Under the pieces are notes generated by a model. The model worked only from the letters and a program-made list of their open reading frames with translations, ran no database searches and had not been told where the DNA came from. Both the position numbers and the translations under genes were made by a program. Of a DNA stretch of 33,853 nt, positions 1 to 7,827 are shown piece after piece; position 1 is the first letter of the stretch; the number at the start of each line of letters is the position of its first letter. The stretch comes from Lutibacter sp. (GTDB lineage Bacteria; Bacteroidota; Bacteroidia; Flavobacteriales; Flavobacteriaceae): the NCBI RefSeq assembly GCF_030692605.1, contig NZ_JAUYUD010000100.1, positions 1-33,853 on the forward strand. The letters are read 5' to 3'.

Positions 1-78
1 TTTGTCTCTTTCTTCTTTAAAATGAAGCCTACAAGATTCCTCGCTCCCAAAATTTGCTGTAAAACTGAATAAATTCAT
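1..78 (-). CDS. IS1595-family transposase, N-terminal fragment cut by window edge
   Basis: Reading leftward from the ATG at 78-76 gives 26 codons that stay open to the edge of the window. The residues TANFGSEESCRLHFKEERD are the conserved start of IS1595-type transposases, which continue into a zinc-ribbon and a DDE-type ISXO2 catalytic domain; those parts lie outside the window, so I cannot say whether the gene is intact. A Bacteroidota -7 element (TATATTTG on the minus strand, 98-91) sits 12 bp upstream of the start codon, which supports both the start and expression from inside the element. The family assignment rests on recognising the motif, not on a search. Confidence 0.82.
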   Translation of the reverse strand, partial: MNLFSFTANFGSEESCRLHFKEERDK

Positions 79-133
79 CGTTTTTTTTATCAAATATAAC
101 GCTTTTTTATTAATTATGGGTAATTACGGACAA
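1..133 (-). mobile_element. Right end of an IS1595-like insertion sequence (boundary estimated)
   Basis: The stretch holds the transposase start plus about 55 bp of AT-rich non-coding DNA. I place the outer end near GGACAA (128-133), because from 133 onward the rightward reading frame becomes family-like coding sequence for the next gene. The terminal inverted repeat cannot be confirmed because the other end of the element is outside the window; an 8-bp target duplication would be expected just after the true end. Confidence 0.5.
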
Positions 134-168
134 TCAAAATAAATTTTTATATTTTTAGCAATATTCAT

Positions 169-963
169 GTGGCAATTGCGGGTTTTTGTTTAACAGAAAT
201 TACCTTGCTTAAATTTGGTGTGACGAATGGATATTCTTCAATTTTTATTTTTTTTTCAATTATTTTAACCTATAATTTTATTGGATATTATGAAATTAAA
301 ACCAATAACGTCCATTGGATTAAGGAATGGTATAAGCAATACAGAACTAAAATTATTCTTTTATGCGGTTTCTCTATATTGGGATTAGGTTATTCCTTTT
401 TTTATACTGATTTTAATAATATCACATTAATAATTCTACTTCTATTTTCTATAATTGCCCTATTTTATGTAATTCCAATTTTTAATTGGCGATCATTTGA
501 GTTTTCATTTCGAAACTTCCCTGGTTTAAAAATATTTAGCATTTCAGTTACTTGGGCAGGAATGACTGTTTTATTTCCTTTAAGTGAAGCAAATTATACA
601 CTTAATTGCTCGGTAGTTTTAGAATTTGTGCAGCGAATTATATTTATTATTATTATAACTTTACCTTTTGATATTAGAGACATTTATGATGATCCCGAAA
701 AGTTAAAAACTATTCCACAGGTTATCGGTATTGGTAAAACAAAAGTTTTAGGTTATTTTTTGATTCTTTTTTTTGTGTTGCTAGACATTTTGAAATATGA
801 AAAATTTTCAAATGAAATTGTTGTAATAATTTTAGTAGCAATTGTATGTGGCTTGGTTTTAGTGTATGTTACACCTAATAGAAGTAGGTATTTCACAGTT
901 TTTTTGGTAGAAGGGATTCCTGTTCTTTGGTTTGGGCTATATTTGTTTTTAGAACTTTATTAA
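169..963 (+). CDS. UbiA-like integral membrane prenyltransferase-family protein, probably truncated at its start by the IS
   Basis: About 264 residues with eight or so hydrophobic segments and a cluster of aspartates, D168-x2-D171-x2-D174-D175, within LPFDIRDIYDD. This resembles the second Asp-rich motif by which UbiA-family enzymes bind the Mg-diphosphate of an isoprenoid substrate. The first Asp-rich motif is degenerate (around NFIGYYE, residues 36-42), so the activity is uncertain. The only usual start in frame is the GTG at 169, yet the 12 in-frame codons before it (133-168, reading IKINFYIFSNIH) look like genuine protein and have no start codon; an in-frame stop lies at 121-123, inside the IS end. 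I infer that the original start was removed by the insertion. The methyltransferase gene starts 1 bp after the stop, so the two probably form an operon. Confidence 0.6.
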   Translation: MAIAGFCLTEITLLKFGVTNGYSSIFIFFSIILTYNFIGYYEIKTNNVHWIKEWYKQYRTKIILLCGFSILGLGYSFFYTDFNNITLIILLLFSIIALFYVIPIFNWRSFEFSFRNFPGLKIFSISVTWAGMTVLFPLSEANYTLNCSVVLEFVQRIIFIIIITLPFDIRDIYDDPEKLKTIPQVIGIGKTKVLGYFLILFFVLLDILKYEKFSNEIVVIILVAIVCGLVLVYVTPNRSRYFTVFLVEGIPVLWFGLYLFLELY

Positions 964-964
964 T

Positions 965-1774
965 ATGAAAGACGCTTACAAGAAATATTTTGAGGTTAAC
1001 AAGGAAACTTGGAACAATAAAGTATCAATTCATGCCAATTCAGAATTTTACAATGTTGATGGTTTTTTAAAAGGTGAAACATCACTTAATAATTTTGAAT
1101 TAACTGAAGTTGGAAATGTTAATGGAAAGAAATTATTACATCTTCAATGTCATTTTGGATTAGATACCTTGAGTTGGAGTAGGTTAGGTGCAATTTGTAC
1201 TGGAGTTGATTTTTCTAAAAAAGCAATTGATAGAGCCATTGAATTGAATAAAAAATTGGATTTAAATGCAACATTTATTGAAAGCAATGTGTATGATGTG
1301 GAGGCAACTGTAAAAGGAAAATTTGATATTGTTTTTACGTCTTATGGCGTTGTTGGCTGGTTGCCAGATTTGGAAAAATGGGCTCAAATTATTGCTTCTA
1401 AATTGAAAAAAGGAGGTAGTTTTTATATGATTGAATTTCACCCCATTGTTTGGATGTTTAGTTATACAGAATCTCCGCCTCAAATAAAATATTCGTACTT
1501 AAAAGGTGAGGTTATTTACGAAGAATATAAAGGAACATATACTAATAAAAATGCTGAAATTATTAGTAAAGAATATGGTTGGAACCACGGATTAGGTGAA
1601 GTGATTAGTTCTTTGGTAAATGCTGGTTTGGAAATTGAATTTTTGCATGAATTTGAAAAATCGCCTTACAATAGTTTTCCAGACATGGAAAAAACAGAAG
1701 AGGGGATGTTTGTGTTGAAAGAGAATGCAAGACTATTCCCTTTATTATACTCCATTAAAGCTATAAAAAAATAA
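965..1774 (+). CDS. SAM-dependent class I methyltransferase
   Basis: A cytosolic protein of 269 residues with a Rossmann-type methyltransferase core. The SAM-binding motif I is the variant LLHLQCHFGLDTLSWSRLG (residues 57-75), in which QCHFG replaces the usual DxGxGxG; strand 2 ends in GVDFS (80-84), and motif IV is FDIVFTSYGVVGWLPD. This variant is common in a Bacteroidota/Firmicutes group of uncharacterised small-molecule methyltransferases. The substrate cannot be told. The gene follows the UbiA-like gene by 1 bp, so it may act on the same compound or may simply share its transcript. The stop codon lies inside the terminator hairpin that follows. Confidence 0.8.
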   Translation: MKDAYKKYFEVNKETWNNKVSIHANSEFYNVDGFLKGETSLNNFELTEVGNVNGKKLLHLQCHFGLDTLSWSRLGAICTGVDFSKKAIDRAIELNKKLDLNATFIESNVYDVEATVKGKFDIVFTSYGVVGWLPDLEKWAQIIASKLKKGGSFYMIEFHPIVWMFSYTESPPQIKYSYLKGEVIYEEYKGTYTNKNAEIISKEYGWNHGLGEVISSLVNAGLEIEFLHEFEKSPYNSFPDMEKTEEGMFVLKENARLFPLLYSIKAIKK

Positions 1775-1796
1775 AGCCTCCAACTGGAGGCTTTAT
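1771..1796. terminator. Bidirectional intrinsic terminator
   Basis: A perfect 11-bp stem (ATAAAGCCTCC / GGAGGCTTTAT) closes a 4-base loop, between the convergent methyltransferase and the CdsZ-like gene. It overlaps the methyltransferase stop codon at 1772-1774 and ends 2 bp before the stop of the opposite gene. Confidence 0.85.
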
Positions 1797-1797
1797 A

Positions 1798-2568
1798 CTA
1801 TTTAAAAAGTTTGTCAATTTTTTCTTTTTCTTCTTCTGCAAGAGCGCCATCTACAAGAATTCTACCACTGTGTTCATCTGTAATAATTTTTTTGCGACTC
1901 GCTATTTCAACAATTCGTTGAGGTGGAATTGTAAAAAAAGAACCTCCAGAGGCTCCTCTTTCAACAGACACTACTGCTAATCCGTTTTTAACTGAAGAAC
2001 GTATTCTTTTATATGCATTTAATAAATGAAGGTCTATTAGCTCAGCATATTCTATAGATTTTTCAGATAAAACTTTTTCCTCTTTTAGGGTGTCACCCAT
2101 AATATCATTGAGTTCATCTGATTTATGTTTTAGCAAATTTTGTTGTAAAGCAAGTTTTTCATTTGTTCCTTCAATTATTTCATTTTTTTGTTCCAATTTC
2201 ACTTTAAATTCTTTAATTCTTTTCTCAGCTAATTGAATTTCTAATTCTTGATATTCAGTTTCTTTGCTAATAGAGTTAAATTCTCTGTTATTACGAACAT
2301 TTTTTTGCTGTTCGGTATATTTTTTTACCAAAGCTTTTGAATCTTCAATAGCTTGTTTTTTAACTGCAATATCGTTTTTAATTGAAGTAACCTCATCGGC
2401 AAAATTGGCAAGTCTTTTATTTAAACCAACTATCTCATCTTCTAAATCTTCAATTTCTAAAGGCAACTCTCCTCTTACACTTTTAATTTCATCGATTCTT
2501 GAATCAATCAATTGTAAATCGTAAAGCGCTCTTAATTTTTCTTCAACTGTAACTTCTTTTTTAGACAT
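1798..2568 (-). CDS. CdsZ/C4-type zinc-ribbon family protein lacking its zinc ligands
   Basis: 256 residues: a long alpha-helical coiled-coil hairpin (about 10-180) followed by a small C-terminal domain of the zinc-ribbon family that typically sits beside nif3-like genes. In the usual family the C-terminal domain has two CxxC pairs. Here the corresponding places read S207-G-G-S210 and D231-E-H-S234, so all four cysteines are gone while the surrounding frame (FFTIPPQR and GRILVD) is retained. My recollection is that other flavobacterial members also lack them. Members are thought to be nucleic-acid- or ribosome-related, but the function is not settled. The nif3-like gene ends 2 bp upstream of its start, indicating one transcript. 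Confidence 0.8.
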   Translation of the reverse strand: MSKKEVTVEEKLRALYDLQLIDSRIDEIKSVRGELPLEIEDLEDEIVGLNKRLANFADEVTSIKNDIAVKKQAIEDSKALVKKYTEQQKNVRNNREFNSISKETEYQELEIQLAEKRIKEFKVKLEQKNEIIEGTNEKLALQQNLLKHKSDELNDIMGDTLKEEKVLSEKSIEYAELIDLHLLNAYKRIRSSVKNGLAVVSVERGASGGSFFTIPPQRIVEIASRKKIITDEHSGRILVDGALAEEEKEKIDKLFK

Positions 2569-2570
2569 AT

Positions 2571-3668
2571 TTATAGGTAATAAATTGGGTTTGTATTTTT
2601 CTTTGACAAAATGATTGCAAAATTAGGGAATTTTTTTGTAAGAATTTCAACTAAAAGATTTTTTGTGAATTGTTCACTTTCATAATGTCCAATATCTGCA
2701 ATTATCAACTCATTTTCGGCTTTATAAAATTCGTGGTATTTAATATCTGCTGTTATATAAATATCGGCACCCATTTTTTTTGCATTATCTATGGCAAAAC
2801 TTCCAGAACCTCCTAAAACAGCTACTTTTTTAATTGGTTTATGAAGTAATTTAGAATGCCTTATACCTTGTGCATTCATCGTGTTTTTTAGTAATTGTAA
2901 AAAAGAAAGTTCGTCTATTTCTTCTTTTAATTCACCTATCATTCCCAAGCCTATTTCTTGATTCAAATTATCTAAAGAAACAATATCATAAGCAACTTCT
3001 TCATACGGATGATTACTAAAAAGAGCAGATAAGATATTTTTTTCTTTATGTTTTTCATAAATTACACTTATAAAAGTCTCTTTTTCAGAATGGAATTCAC
3101 CTTTCTGACCGATCGTAGGATTTGAGTTTTTATTTCCCTTATAAGTGCCAAAACCTTCTGTATTAAAACTACAGTTCTCATAATTTCCAATAGTTCCTGC
3201 GCCAGCATTAAAAAGTGCCAATCTAACTTCTTCTGCATGATTATTGGGTGCGTAAGTTGTTAGTTTTTTTATGGTATTTTTTTGAGGAATTAGTATTTTT
3301 TGATTTTTCAGTCCTAAAATTTCACAAATTTTAGCATTAACACCTATAATGCTATTGTCTAATGCAGTATGCATTGCGTAAATGGCAATGTCGTTTTTAA
3401 TGGCTTTTATTACCACACGCTCAACATAATTTTTGCCATTTAATTTTTTTAAACCAGAAAATATAATAGGATGAAAACTCACAATTAAATTACAATTAAT
3501 TGCAATGGCCTCATCTACTACATTTTCCAAAGTGTCTAGGGTTACCAAAACTCCTGTAACTTCAGTTGAATAATTACCTACTAAAAGTCCAACATTATCA
3601 AAGTCTTCGGCATAATTTAAAGGCGCTATTTCTTCAATGCAAGTTGTAATATCTTTTATTTTTATCAT
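2571..3668 (-). CDS. Nif3-like dinuclear metal-centre protein (YbgI/YqfO family)
   Basis: 365 residues, the long form of the family: an N-terminal Nif3 half with metal-site residues in SFHPIIFSG and the HTALD motif, a central inserted PII-like domain (about 130-235), and a C-terminal half with VLGGSGSFAI and ADIGHYESE, whose H and E complete the dimetal site. Family members form hexameric toroids that bind two metal ions per subunit. The biochemical role is unresolved; a GTP cyclohydrolase-like activity has been proposed for some. A -7 element lies 20 bp upstream of the start. Confidence 0.88.
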   Translation of the reverse strand: MIKIKDITTCIEEIAPLNYAEDFDNVGLLVGNYSTEVTGVLVTLDTLENVVDEAIAINCNLIVSFHPIIFSGLKKLNGKNYVERVVIKAIKNDIAIYAMHTALDNSIIGVNAKICEILGLKNQKILIPQKNTIKKLTTYAPNNHAEEVRLALFNAGAGTIGNYENCSFNTEGFGTYKGNKNSNPTIGQKGEFHSEKETFISVIYEKHKEKNILSALFSNHPYEEVAYDIVSLDNLNQEIGLGMIGELKEEIDELSFLQLLKNTMNAQGIRHSKLLHKPIKKVAVLGGSGSFAIDNAKKMGADIYITADIKYHEFYKAENELIIADIGHYESEQFTKNLLVEILTKKFPNFAIILSKKNTNPIYYL

Positions 3669-3687
3669 AATACATAATATCTGTAAA

Positions 3688-3695
3688 CAAATATA
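3688..3695 (-). promoter_or_regulatory. -7 promoter element for nif3-cdsZ operon
   Basis: The minus strand reads TATATTTG, an exact match to the Bacteroidota -7 consensus TAnnTTTG, 20 bp upstream of the nif3-like start codon. I found no clear TTG at the usual distance. Confidence 0.5.
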
Positions 3696-3749
3696 ATTGA
3701 TACCATTTAAAGATGCTATAATTAGTAATTTAATTTGTTATTTGTTTTG

Positions 3750-3757
3750 TAATTTTG
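3750..3757 (+). promoter_or_regulatory. -7 promoter element for lpxK
   Basis: TAATTTTG matches TAnnTTTG and ends 6 bp before the ATG at 3764, so transcription would start at or within a few bases of that codon. The in-frame TTG at 3755 lies inside this element and is therefore unlikely to be the start. Confidence 0.5.
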
Positions 3758-3763
3758 GAATCT

Positions 3764-4801
3764 ATGAGATTATTACGCCTAATAACTTTTCCATTTTCAA
3801 TTATATACGATTTTGCTACAACATTTCGTAACAAGTTGTATGATCTAAATATATTGGAATCCAAAGAATTTAAAACTCCTTGCATTGTGGTTGGAAATTT
3901 AAGCACTGGCGGAACAGGAAAAACACCACAAATTGAATATTTGATTCGATTATTACAAGAAAAGTATAAGATTGCTGTTTTAAGTAGGGGTTACAAACGT
4001 AAAACAAGTGGTTTTTTAATTGCAAATCAAAAAACTACGGTAGAAGATATTGGTGATGAACCTTTTCAATATTTTAAAAAATTTTCAAAAATTATTGTAA
4101 GTGTTGATTCTGATAGAAAGAGAGGAATTTCCCAATTGGAAGAATTGAAAAATCCACCTGATGTTATATTATTAGATGATGCCTTTCAACATCGTAAAAT
4201 AAAAGCTGGTTTAGCCATCTTGCTTACTTCTTATAATAATTTATTTTGTAATGATTTTTTGTTACCTGCAGGAAATCTGCGTGAAAGTAGAAAAGGAGCC
4301 CAAAGAGCACAAATTATTATTATTACAAAATGTCCGGATGATTTAAATGAGGAAAACAAAACTGAAATTATAGAAAAATTAAAACCACTGAAGCATCAAA
4401 ATGTGTTTTTTACGAGAATAGGGTATGATAATGATTTGAAAGGGAGTTCTTCGGAAAATTTAAACTCGTTTAAAGGGGGTGAGGTTGTTTTAGTTACGGG
4501 TATTGCAAATCCAAAACCAATGTTGAATTACCTTTCTAAAAACGAAATTGTATTTCATCATTTCAATTTTCCTGATCATTATGCGTTTAAAAACAAGGAT
4601 ATTGACACTATTGAAAAAGCATTCAGTGAAATACAATCAAATAAAAAAACTGTTTTAACTACAGAAAAGGATTATGTTCGTATCTTTGCAAAATTCAAAA
4701 ATTTGCATTATTTATTAATAAAAACTCAGTTTATAACGGATCAATTAAGGTTCGATAATATCATAAAAAATTATGTGGAACAAAGTTCAAGAGACCGTTA
4801 A
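3764..4801 (+). CDS. lpxK: Tetraacyldisaccharide 4'-kinase
   Basis: The inner-membrane kinase that phosphorylates the 4' position of the lipid A disaccharide precursor, making lipid IVA. The protein has 345 residues from the ATG at 3764, normal for the family. It shows an N-terminal membrane-associating helix, the P-loop GNLSTGGTGKTP (about residues 46-57), the Walker-B-like DVILLDDAFQHR with the family DDxxQHR signature, and the LPAGNLRES motif. I prefer this ATG to an in-frame TTG at 3755 because MRLLRLITFPFS is a typical LpxK start and the TTG falls in the promoter. The last 29 bp overlap the next gene, implying coupled translation. Confidence 0.95.
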   Translation: MRLLRLITFPFSIIYDFATTFRNKLYDLNILESKEFKTPCIVVGNLSTGGTGKTPQIEYLIRLLQEKYKIAVLSRGYKRKTSGFLIANQKTTVEDIGDEPFQYFKKFSKIIVSVDSDRKRGISQLEELKNPPDVILLDDAFQHRKIKAGLAILLTSYNNLFCNDFLLPAGNLRESRKGAQRAQIIIITKCPDDLNEENKTEIIEKLKPLKHQNVFFTRIGYDNDLKGSSSENLNSFKGGEVVLVTGIANPKPMLNYLSKNEIVFHHFNFPDHYAFKNKDIDTIEKAFSEIQSNKKTVLTTEKDYVRIFAKFKNLHYLLIKTQFITDQLRFDNIIKNYVEQSSRDR

Positions 4802-5585
4802 ATTTTTACAAAGTAAAGGTGTTTCAAAACCAGATTTTGGAATAATATTAGGTACAGGATTGGGAAATTTTGTAGAAAATATTAATGTTACTTTAGCTAT
4901 ACCATATAAAGAGATCCCTAATTTTCCAATATCGACTGTTCCAGGACATTCGGGTGAATTAATTATAGGTAAAATAGGAGCAAAAAATGTAATTGCAATG
5001 AAAGGTAGGTTCCATTATTACGAAGGATGGACGATGGAGGAAACTGTATTTCCAGTTAGAGTGATGAAATATTTAGGGGTTGAAAATTTAATCGTTTCCA
5101 ATGCTTCTGGAGGAGTAAATTCCGCATTTAAAGTTGGAGATATTATGTTGATTTCTGATCATATTAATTTTATTCCAGACCATCCATTACGAGGTAAAAA
5201 TGAAGATCGTTTTGGACCACGATTTGTGGATATGCACGAGCCTTATAGTAAAAAAATGATTGCCAAAATGGAACAAATTGCTGCTAAATTAAATATTCCA
5301 TTGCAAAAGGGAATTTATTTAGCGTTACAAGGTCCAACATTTGAGACTCCTGCTGAATATAGGATGGTTAAATTAGTTGGAGCAGATGCTGTTGGAATGT
5401 CAACTGTTCCAGAAGTGATTGTCGCAAAACATATGGGAATGACTTGTGTAGGAATATCAGTAATTACTGACTTGGGAATTGAAGGAATTATCGAATCGGT
5501 ATCCCATGAAGAGGTTCAAGAAGTTGCTAAAATCGCTGAAAAAAAAGTAGGAATTTTAGTAAAAGAATTTATTTTAAATAACTAA
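4773..5585 (+). CDS. Purine nucleoside phosphorylase, trimeric type I
   Basis: Splits inosine and guanosine (and deoxy forms) with phosphate into the base and (deoxy)ribose 1-phosphate for purine salvage in the cytosol. 270 residues cover the whole PNP/MTAP-like fold: phosphate-binding GTGLGNF, PGHSGEL and GRFHYYEG, SNASGG, and the base-binding LQGPTFETPAEYRM followed by GMSTVPEVIVAKHMG. The start overlaps the end of lpxK by 29 bp in another frame. A strong hairpin terminator follows. Confidence 0.93.
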   Translation: MWNKVQETVKFLQSKGVSKPDFGIILGTGLGNFVENINVTLAIPYKEIPNFPISTVPGHSGELIIGKIGAKNVIAMKGRFHYYEGWTMEETVFPVRVMKYLGVENLIVSNASGGVNSAFKVGDIMLISDHINFIPDHPLRGKNEDRFGPRFVDMHEPYSKKMIAKMEQIAAKLNIPLQKGIYLALQGPTFETPAEYRMVKLVGADAVGMSTVPEVIVAKHMGMTCVGISVITDLGIEGIIESVSHEEVQEVAKIAEKKVGILVKEFILNN

Positions 5586-5605
5586 AGTTTATAAATAATA
5601 AAAGT

Positions 5606-5631
5606 AAAAAGGTGGCTAATGCCACCTTTTT
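5606..5631. terminator. Bidirectional intrinsic terminator
   Basis: An 11-bp stem AAAAAGGTGGC / GCCACCTTTTT with a TAAT loop, between the convergent nucleoside phosphorylase and Ppx/GppA genes. A/T runs on both sides suit termination in both directions. Confidence 0.88.
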
Positions 5632-5648
5632 TATGGGTTAAAAATATG

Positions 5649-6545
5649 TTACAGTTTTCCAAAATAAATACTTTTAACAATACCATCAGCCAAACCAATT
5701 TTAGGCACAAAAATAGTAGTCGCACCGCTCCATTCCATTGCAGATACATAAATTTTTGTTGCAGGTATAATAACATCGGCTCTATCAGGGTTTAAATCAA
5801 GTTTAGAAATTCGTTCTTCATAGGTCAGTTGTTGTAAAAACTGATATTGTGCTTTTAAATATGCTAAAGAAAGGGGTCTTCCCATAGGTTTTCCAGAAAG
5901 TTTAAATAGTTTGTTAATGTTTCCGCCAGAACCAATAAGAGATAAATTTTTAAGATTTTTAGTGTTTTCCTTAATCCAAGTTTCAATGTTTTTCCAAATT
6001 GCTGAAGTCCCCATTTTATCATTTAATAACCGTACCGTTCCAATTTTAAATGATTTAGAATTGACTATTTTTCCTTTTGAAAAAACAATAAATTCTGTGC
6101 TACCACCACCAACATCTACATATAAATAAGACTTATTTGGTTTAATAACATGGCTTAAATCTGTCGAAAAAATAATGATTGCTTCTTTTTTACCATCAAT
6201 AATATCGATTTTAACATTGGTTTTTTTGAAAATTTCATCTGCTACTTCTTGACCATTTATTGCTTCTCGCATGGCTGAGGTTGCACATGCTTTATATTTA
6301 TGAACACCATGAACTTGCATTAGTAACTTAAATGCTTTCATAGCTTTTATCATTCTGTTTTTGTTCTCTTCTGAAATATTTTTATGTATAAATGTATCAG
6401 CTCCCAAACGAATAGGAACACGTACTAAAGCTGATTTTTTAAAACTTGGGTTTTCATCATTTTCATCTGTTAAAACGTTGGCTACTAATAACCTAATAGC
6501 GTTTGAACCTATGTCTATACCAGCAAGTTTTTTAATTTTCATCAT
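5649..6545 (-). CDS. Ppx/GppA family exopolyphosphatase
   Basis: Predicted to hydrolyse terminal phosphate from polyphosphate, or pppGpp, using an ASKHA (actin-like) fold. 298 residues contain the first phosphate loop GIDIGSNAIRLLV near the start, the second loop VDVGGGSTEF in the middle and GSGGNI toward the end. It is the short form: only the two-lobed Ppx/GppA domain is present, without the C-terminal HD domain of E. coli Ppx or GppA. The start is ATG-ATG at 6545; the second ATG is also possible. The SixA-like gene ends 3 bp upstream, so both probably share a transcript. Confidence 0.88.
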   Translation of the reverse strand: MMKIKKLAGIDIGSNAIRLLVANVLTDENDENPSFKKSALVRVPIRLGADTFIHKNISEENKNRMIKAMKAFKLLMQVHGVHKYKACATSAMREAINGQEVADEIFKKTNVKIDIIDGKKEAIIIFSTDLSHVIKPNKSYLYVDVGGGSTEFIVFSKGKIVNSKSFKIGTVRLLNDKMGTSAIWKNIETWIKENTKNLKNLSLIGSGGNINKLFKLSGKPMGRPLSLAYLKAQYQFLQQLTYEERISKLDLNPDRADVIIPATKIYVSAMEWSGATTIFVPKIGLADGIVKSIYFGKL

Positions 6546-6548
6546 AGA

Positions 6549-7037
6549 TTATTTATAATTTTTAGGAAATTCTGTGATAAATGTCTTTCCGGATTTTATA
6601 TTTTTCCAATGTAAGGTGTCAAATTTAATACCCACCACACCGCATGTTGGAACGTTATCTACCTCTAAACTCCCAAATTGGTTTACAAAATCACTAATAC
6701 CATGGTCATGACTAAAAATAATGGCAGAATCAAATCCATCATCTAAGGCTTTCACCGTTTTTATTAAATAGCCATCGCTAAAACTATACAACGATTTGCT
6801 AATTTTAAGGTGTGCAAGGGGAAAATTAAAAGAGTATCCAAAAATCATAGCAGTATGTAATGCTCTATTGGCGCAGCTAGATATAAAAACATCTGGACAA
6901 GCAATTTTTTTTTGTAAAACATTGGAAACTAAATATGCATCTGTAATTCCACGTTTTTTTAACGGCCGGTCTATATCCTTAATTCCTTCATAATCCCAAG
7001 ACGATTTGGCGTGGCGCACTATGTAAAGTGTTTTCAT
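6549..7037 (-). CDS. SixA-like histidine phosphatase
   Basis: 162 residues of the histidine phosphatase superfamily. The catalytic histidine is in the opening motif TLYIVRHAKSSW (H9), the phosphate-binding arginine is in DRPLKKRG, and the second histidine is in IIFSHDHGISDF. The RHAKSSW form is that of SixA, which removes phosphate from phosphohistidine of phosphotransfer proteins in E. coli; in Bacteroidota the target is unknown. It lies directly upstream of the Ppx/GppA gene, which suggests, without proof, a shared role in phosphate metabolism. Confidence 0.85.
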   Translation of the reverse strand: MKTLYIVRHAKSSWDYEGIKDIDRPLKKRGITDAYLVSNVLQKKIACPDVFISSCANRALHTAMIFGYSFNFPLAHLKISKSLYSFSDGYLIKTVKALDDGFDSAIIFSHDHGISDFVNQFGSLEVDNVPTCGVVGIKFDTLHWKNIKSGKTFITEFPKNYK

Positions 7038-7161
7038 GTGTTTTTATTTTTTTGCATGTCTTTTAAAGGTTTATTTTTTATAGGTTACAACTGTATGCTA
7101 TTAAATACTCCGTGATTGCTAAAAATTTTAACATGCTTGTTTTATTTTTAATTGTAAAATT

Positions 7162-7193
7162 CAAATATAAAATTTAAGGGGCTAATCGTTCAA
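7162..7193 (-). promoter_or_regulatory. Promoter for sixA-ppx
   Basis: On the minus strand TTG (7193-7191), a 21-bp spacer and TATATTTG (7169-7162) fit the Bacteroidota pattern TTG-N17-23-TAnnTTTG. It overlaps the end of pdxH and would give a leader of roughly 120 nt before the SixA-like start at 7037. Confidence 0.45.
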
Positions 7194-7818
7194 TTTTCCA
7201 ATCGAAATTTTCTTGAAGTGTGTATTTAATTCTATCGTGCATCCTGTTTGGTCTACCTTGCCAAAACTCAATAGAAATTGGTTTTACAATATAACCACCC
7301 CAATACGCTGGTCTCGGAATTTCCTTATTATTGAATTTTTGTTCAAATTCTTTTAAGCGATCATCTAAATATTTTCTAGAAGGAACTACTTCACTTTGAT
7401 TAGAAGCCCAAGCACCTAATTTACTTCCATCCGGTCGAGATTCAAAATAGCCATCTGAAAGATTCTCTGCAATTTTTTCGACGTAGCCTTTAATAATTAC
7501 TTGTCGTTCTAATGTTTCCCAAAAGAAAGAAAGGCAAACATTTGGGTTATTTTCTATTGATTTTCCCTTTTCGCTACTATAATTGGAGTAAAAAATAAAG
7601 CCTTCCCACGTATATTTTTTCATTAAAACAACTCGACTTTTTGGAAAACCATCTAATCCAATGGTTGCAATAGTCATTGCGTTGGTTTCAGTACCTCCAA
7701 ATTCATCTACTTCAAAATACCACTTTTGAAATAATTCAATTGGGTTTTCAAGGGCATCGGCATCAGAAAGTTCACTTTTTGAATATGCTTTTCTCGAATT
7801 GCTTAAATCGTTTTCCAT
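7174..7818 (-). CDS. pdxH: Pyridoxamine/pyridoxine 5'-phosphate oxidase
   Basis: The FMN enzyme that oxidises pyridoxamine or pyridoxine 5'-phosphate to pyridoxal 5'-phosphate, the last step of vitamin B6 synthesis and salvage. The 214 residues are full length, with N-terminal substrate-lid residues, the FMN-binding stretch SRVVLMKKYTWEGFIFYSNY, the SRPDGSKLGAWAS helix and the diagnostic C-terminal WQGRPNRMHDR. The product PLP is the cofactor of HemL, encoded further right. The symporter gene ends 9 bp before its start, so the two are co-transcribed. Confidence 0.95.
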   Translation of the reverse strand: MENDLSNSRKAYSKSELSDADALENPIELFQKWYFEVDEFGGTETNAMTIATIGLDGFPKSRVVLMKKYTWEGFIFYSNYSSEKGKSIENNPNVCLSFFWETLERQVIIKGYVEKIAENLSDGYFESRPDGSKLGAWASNQSEVVPSRKYLDDRLKEFEQKFNNKEIPRPAYWGGYIVKPISIEFWQGRPNRMHDRIKYTLQENFDWKIERLAP

Positions 7819-7827
7819 AGGATAAGG

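Noticed and set aside
3755-3763. In-frame TTG as start of lpxK
   Set aside because: It lies within the -7 element TAATTTTG; the ATG three codons later gives a typical LpxK N-terminus.
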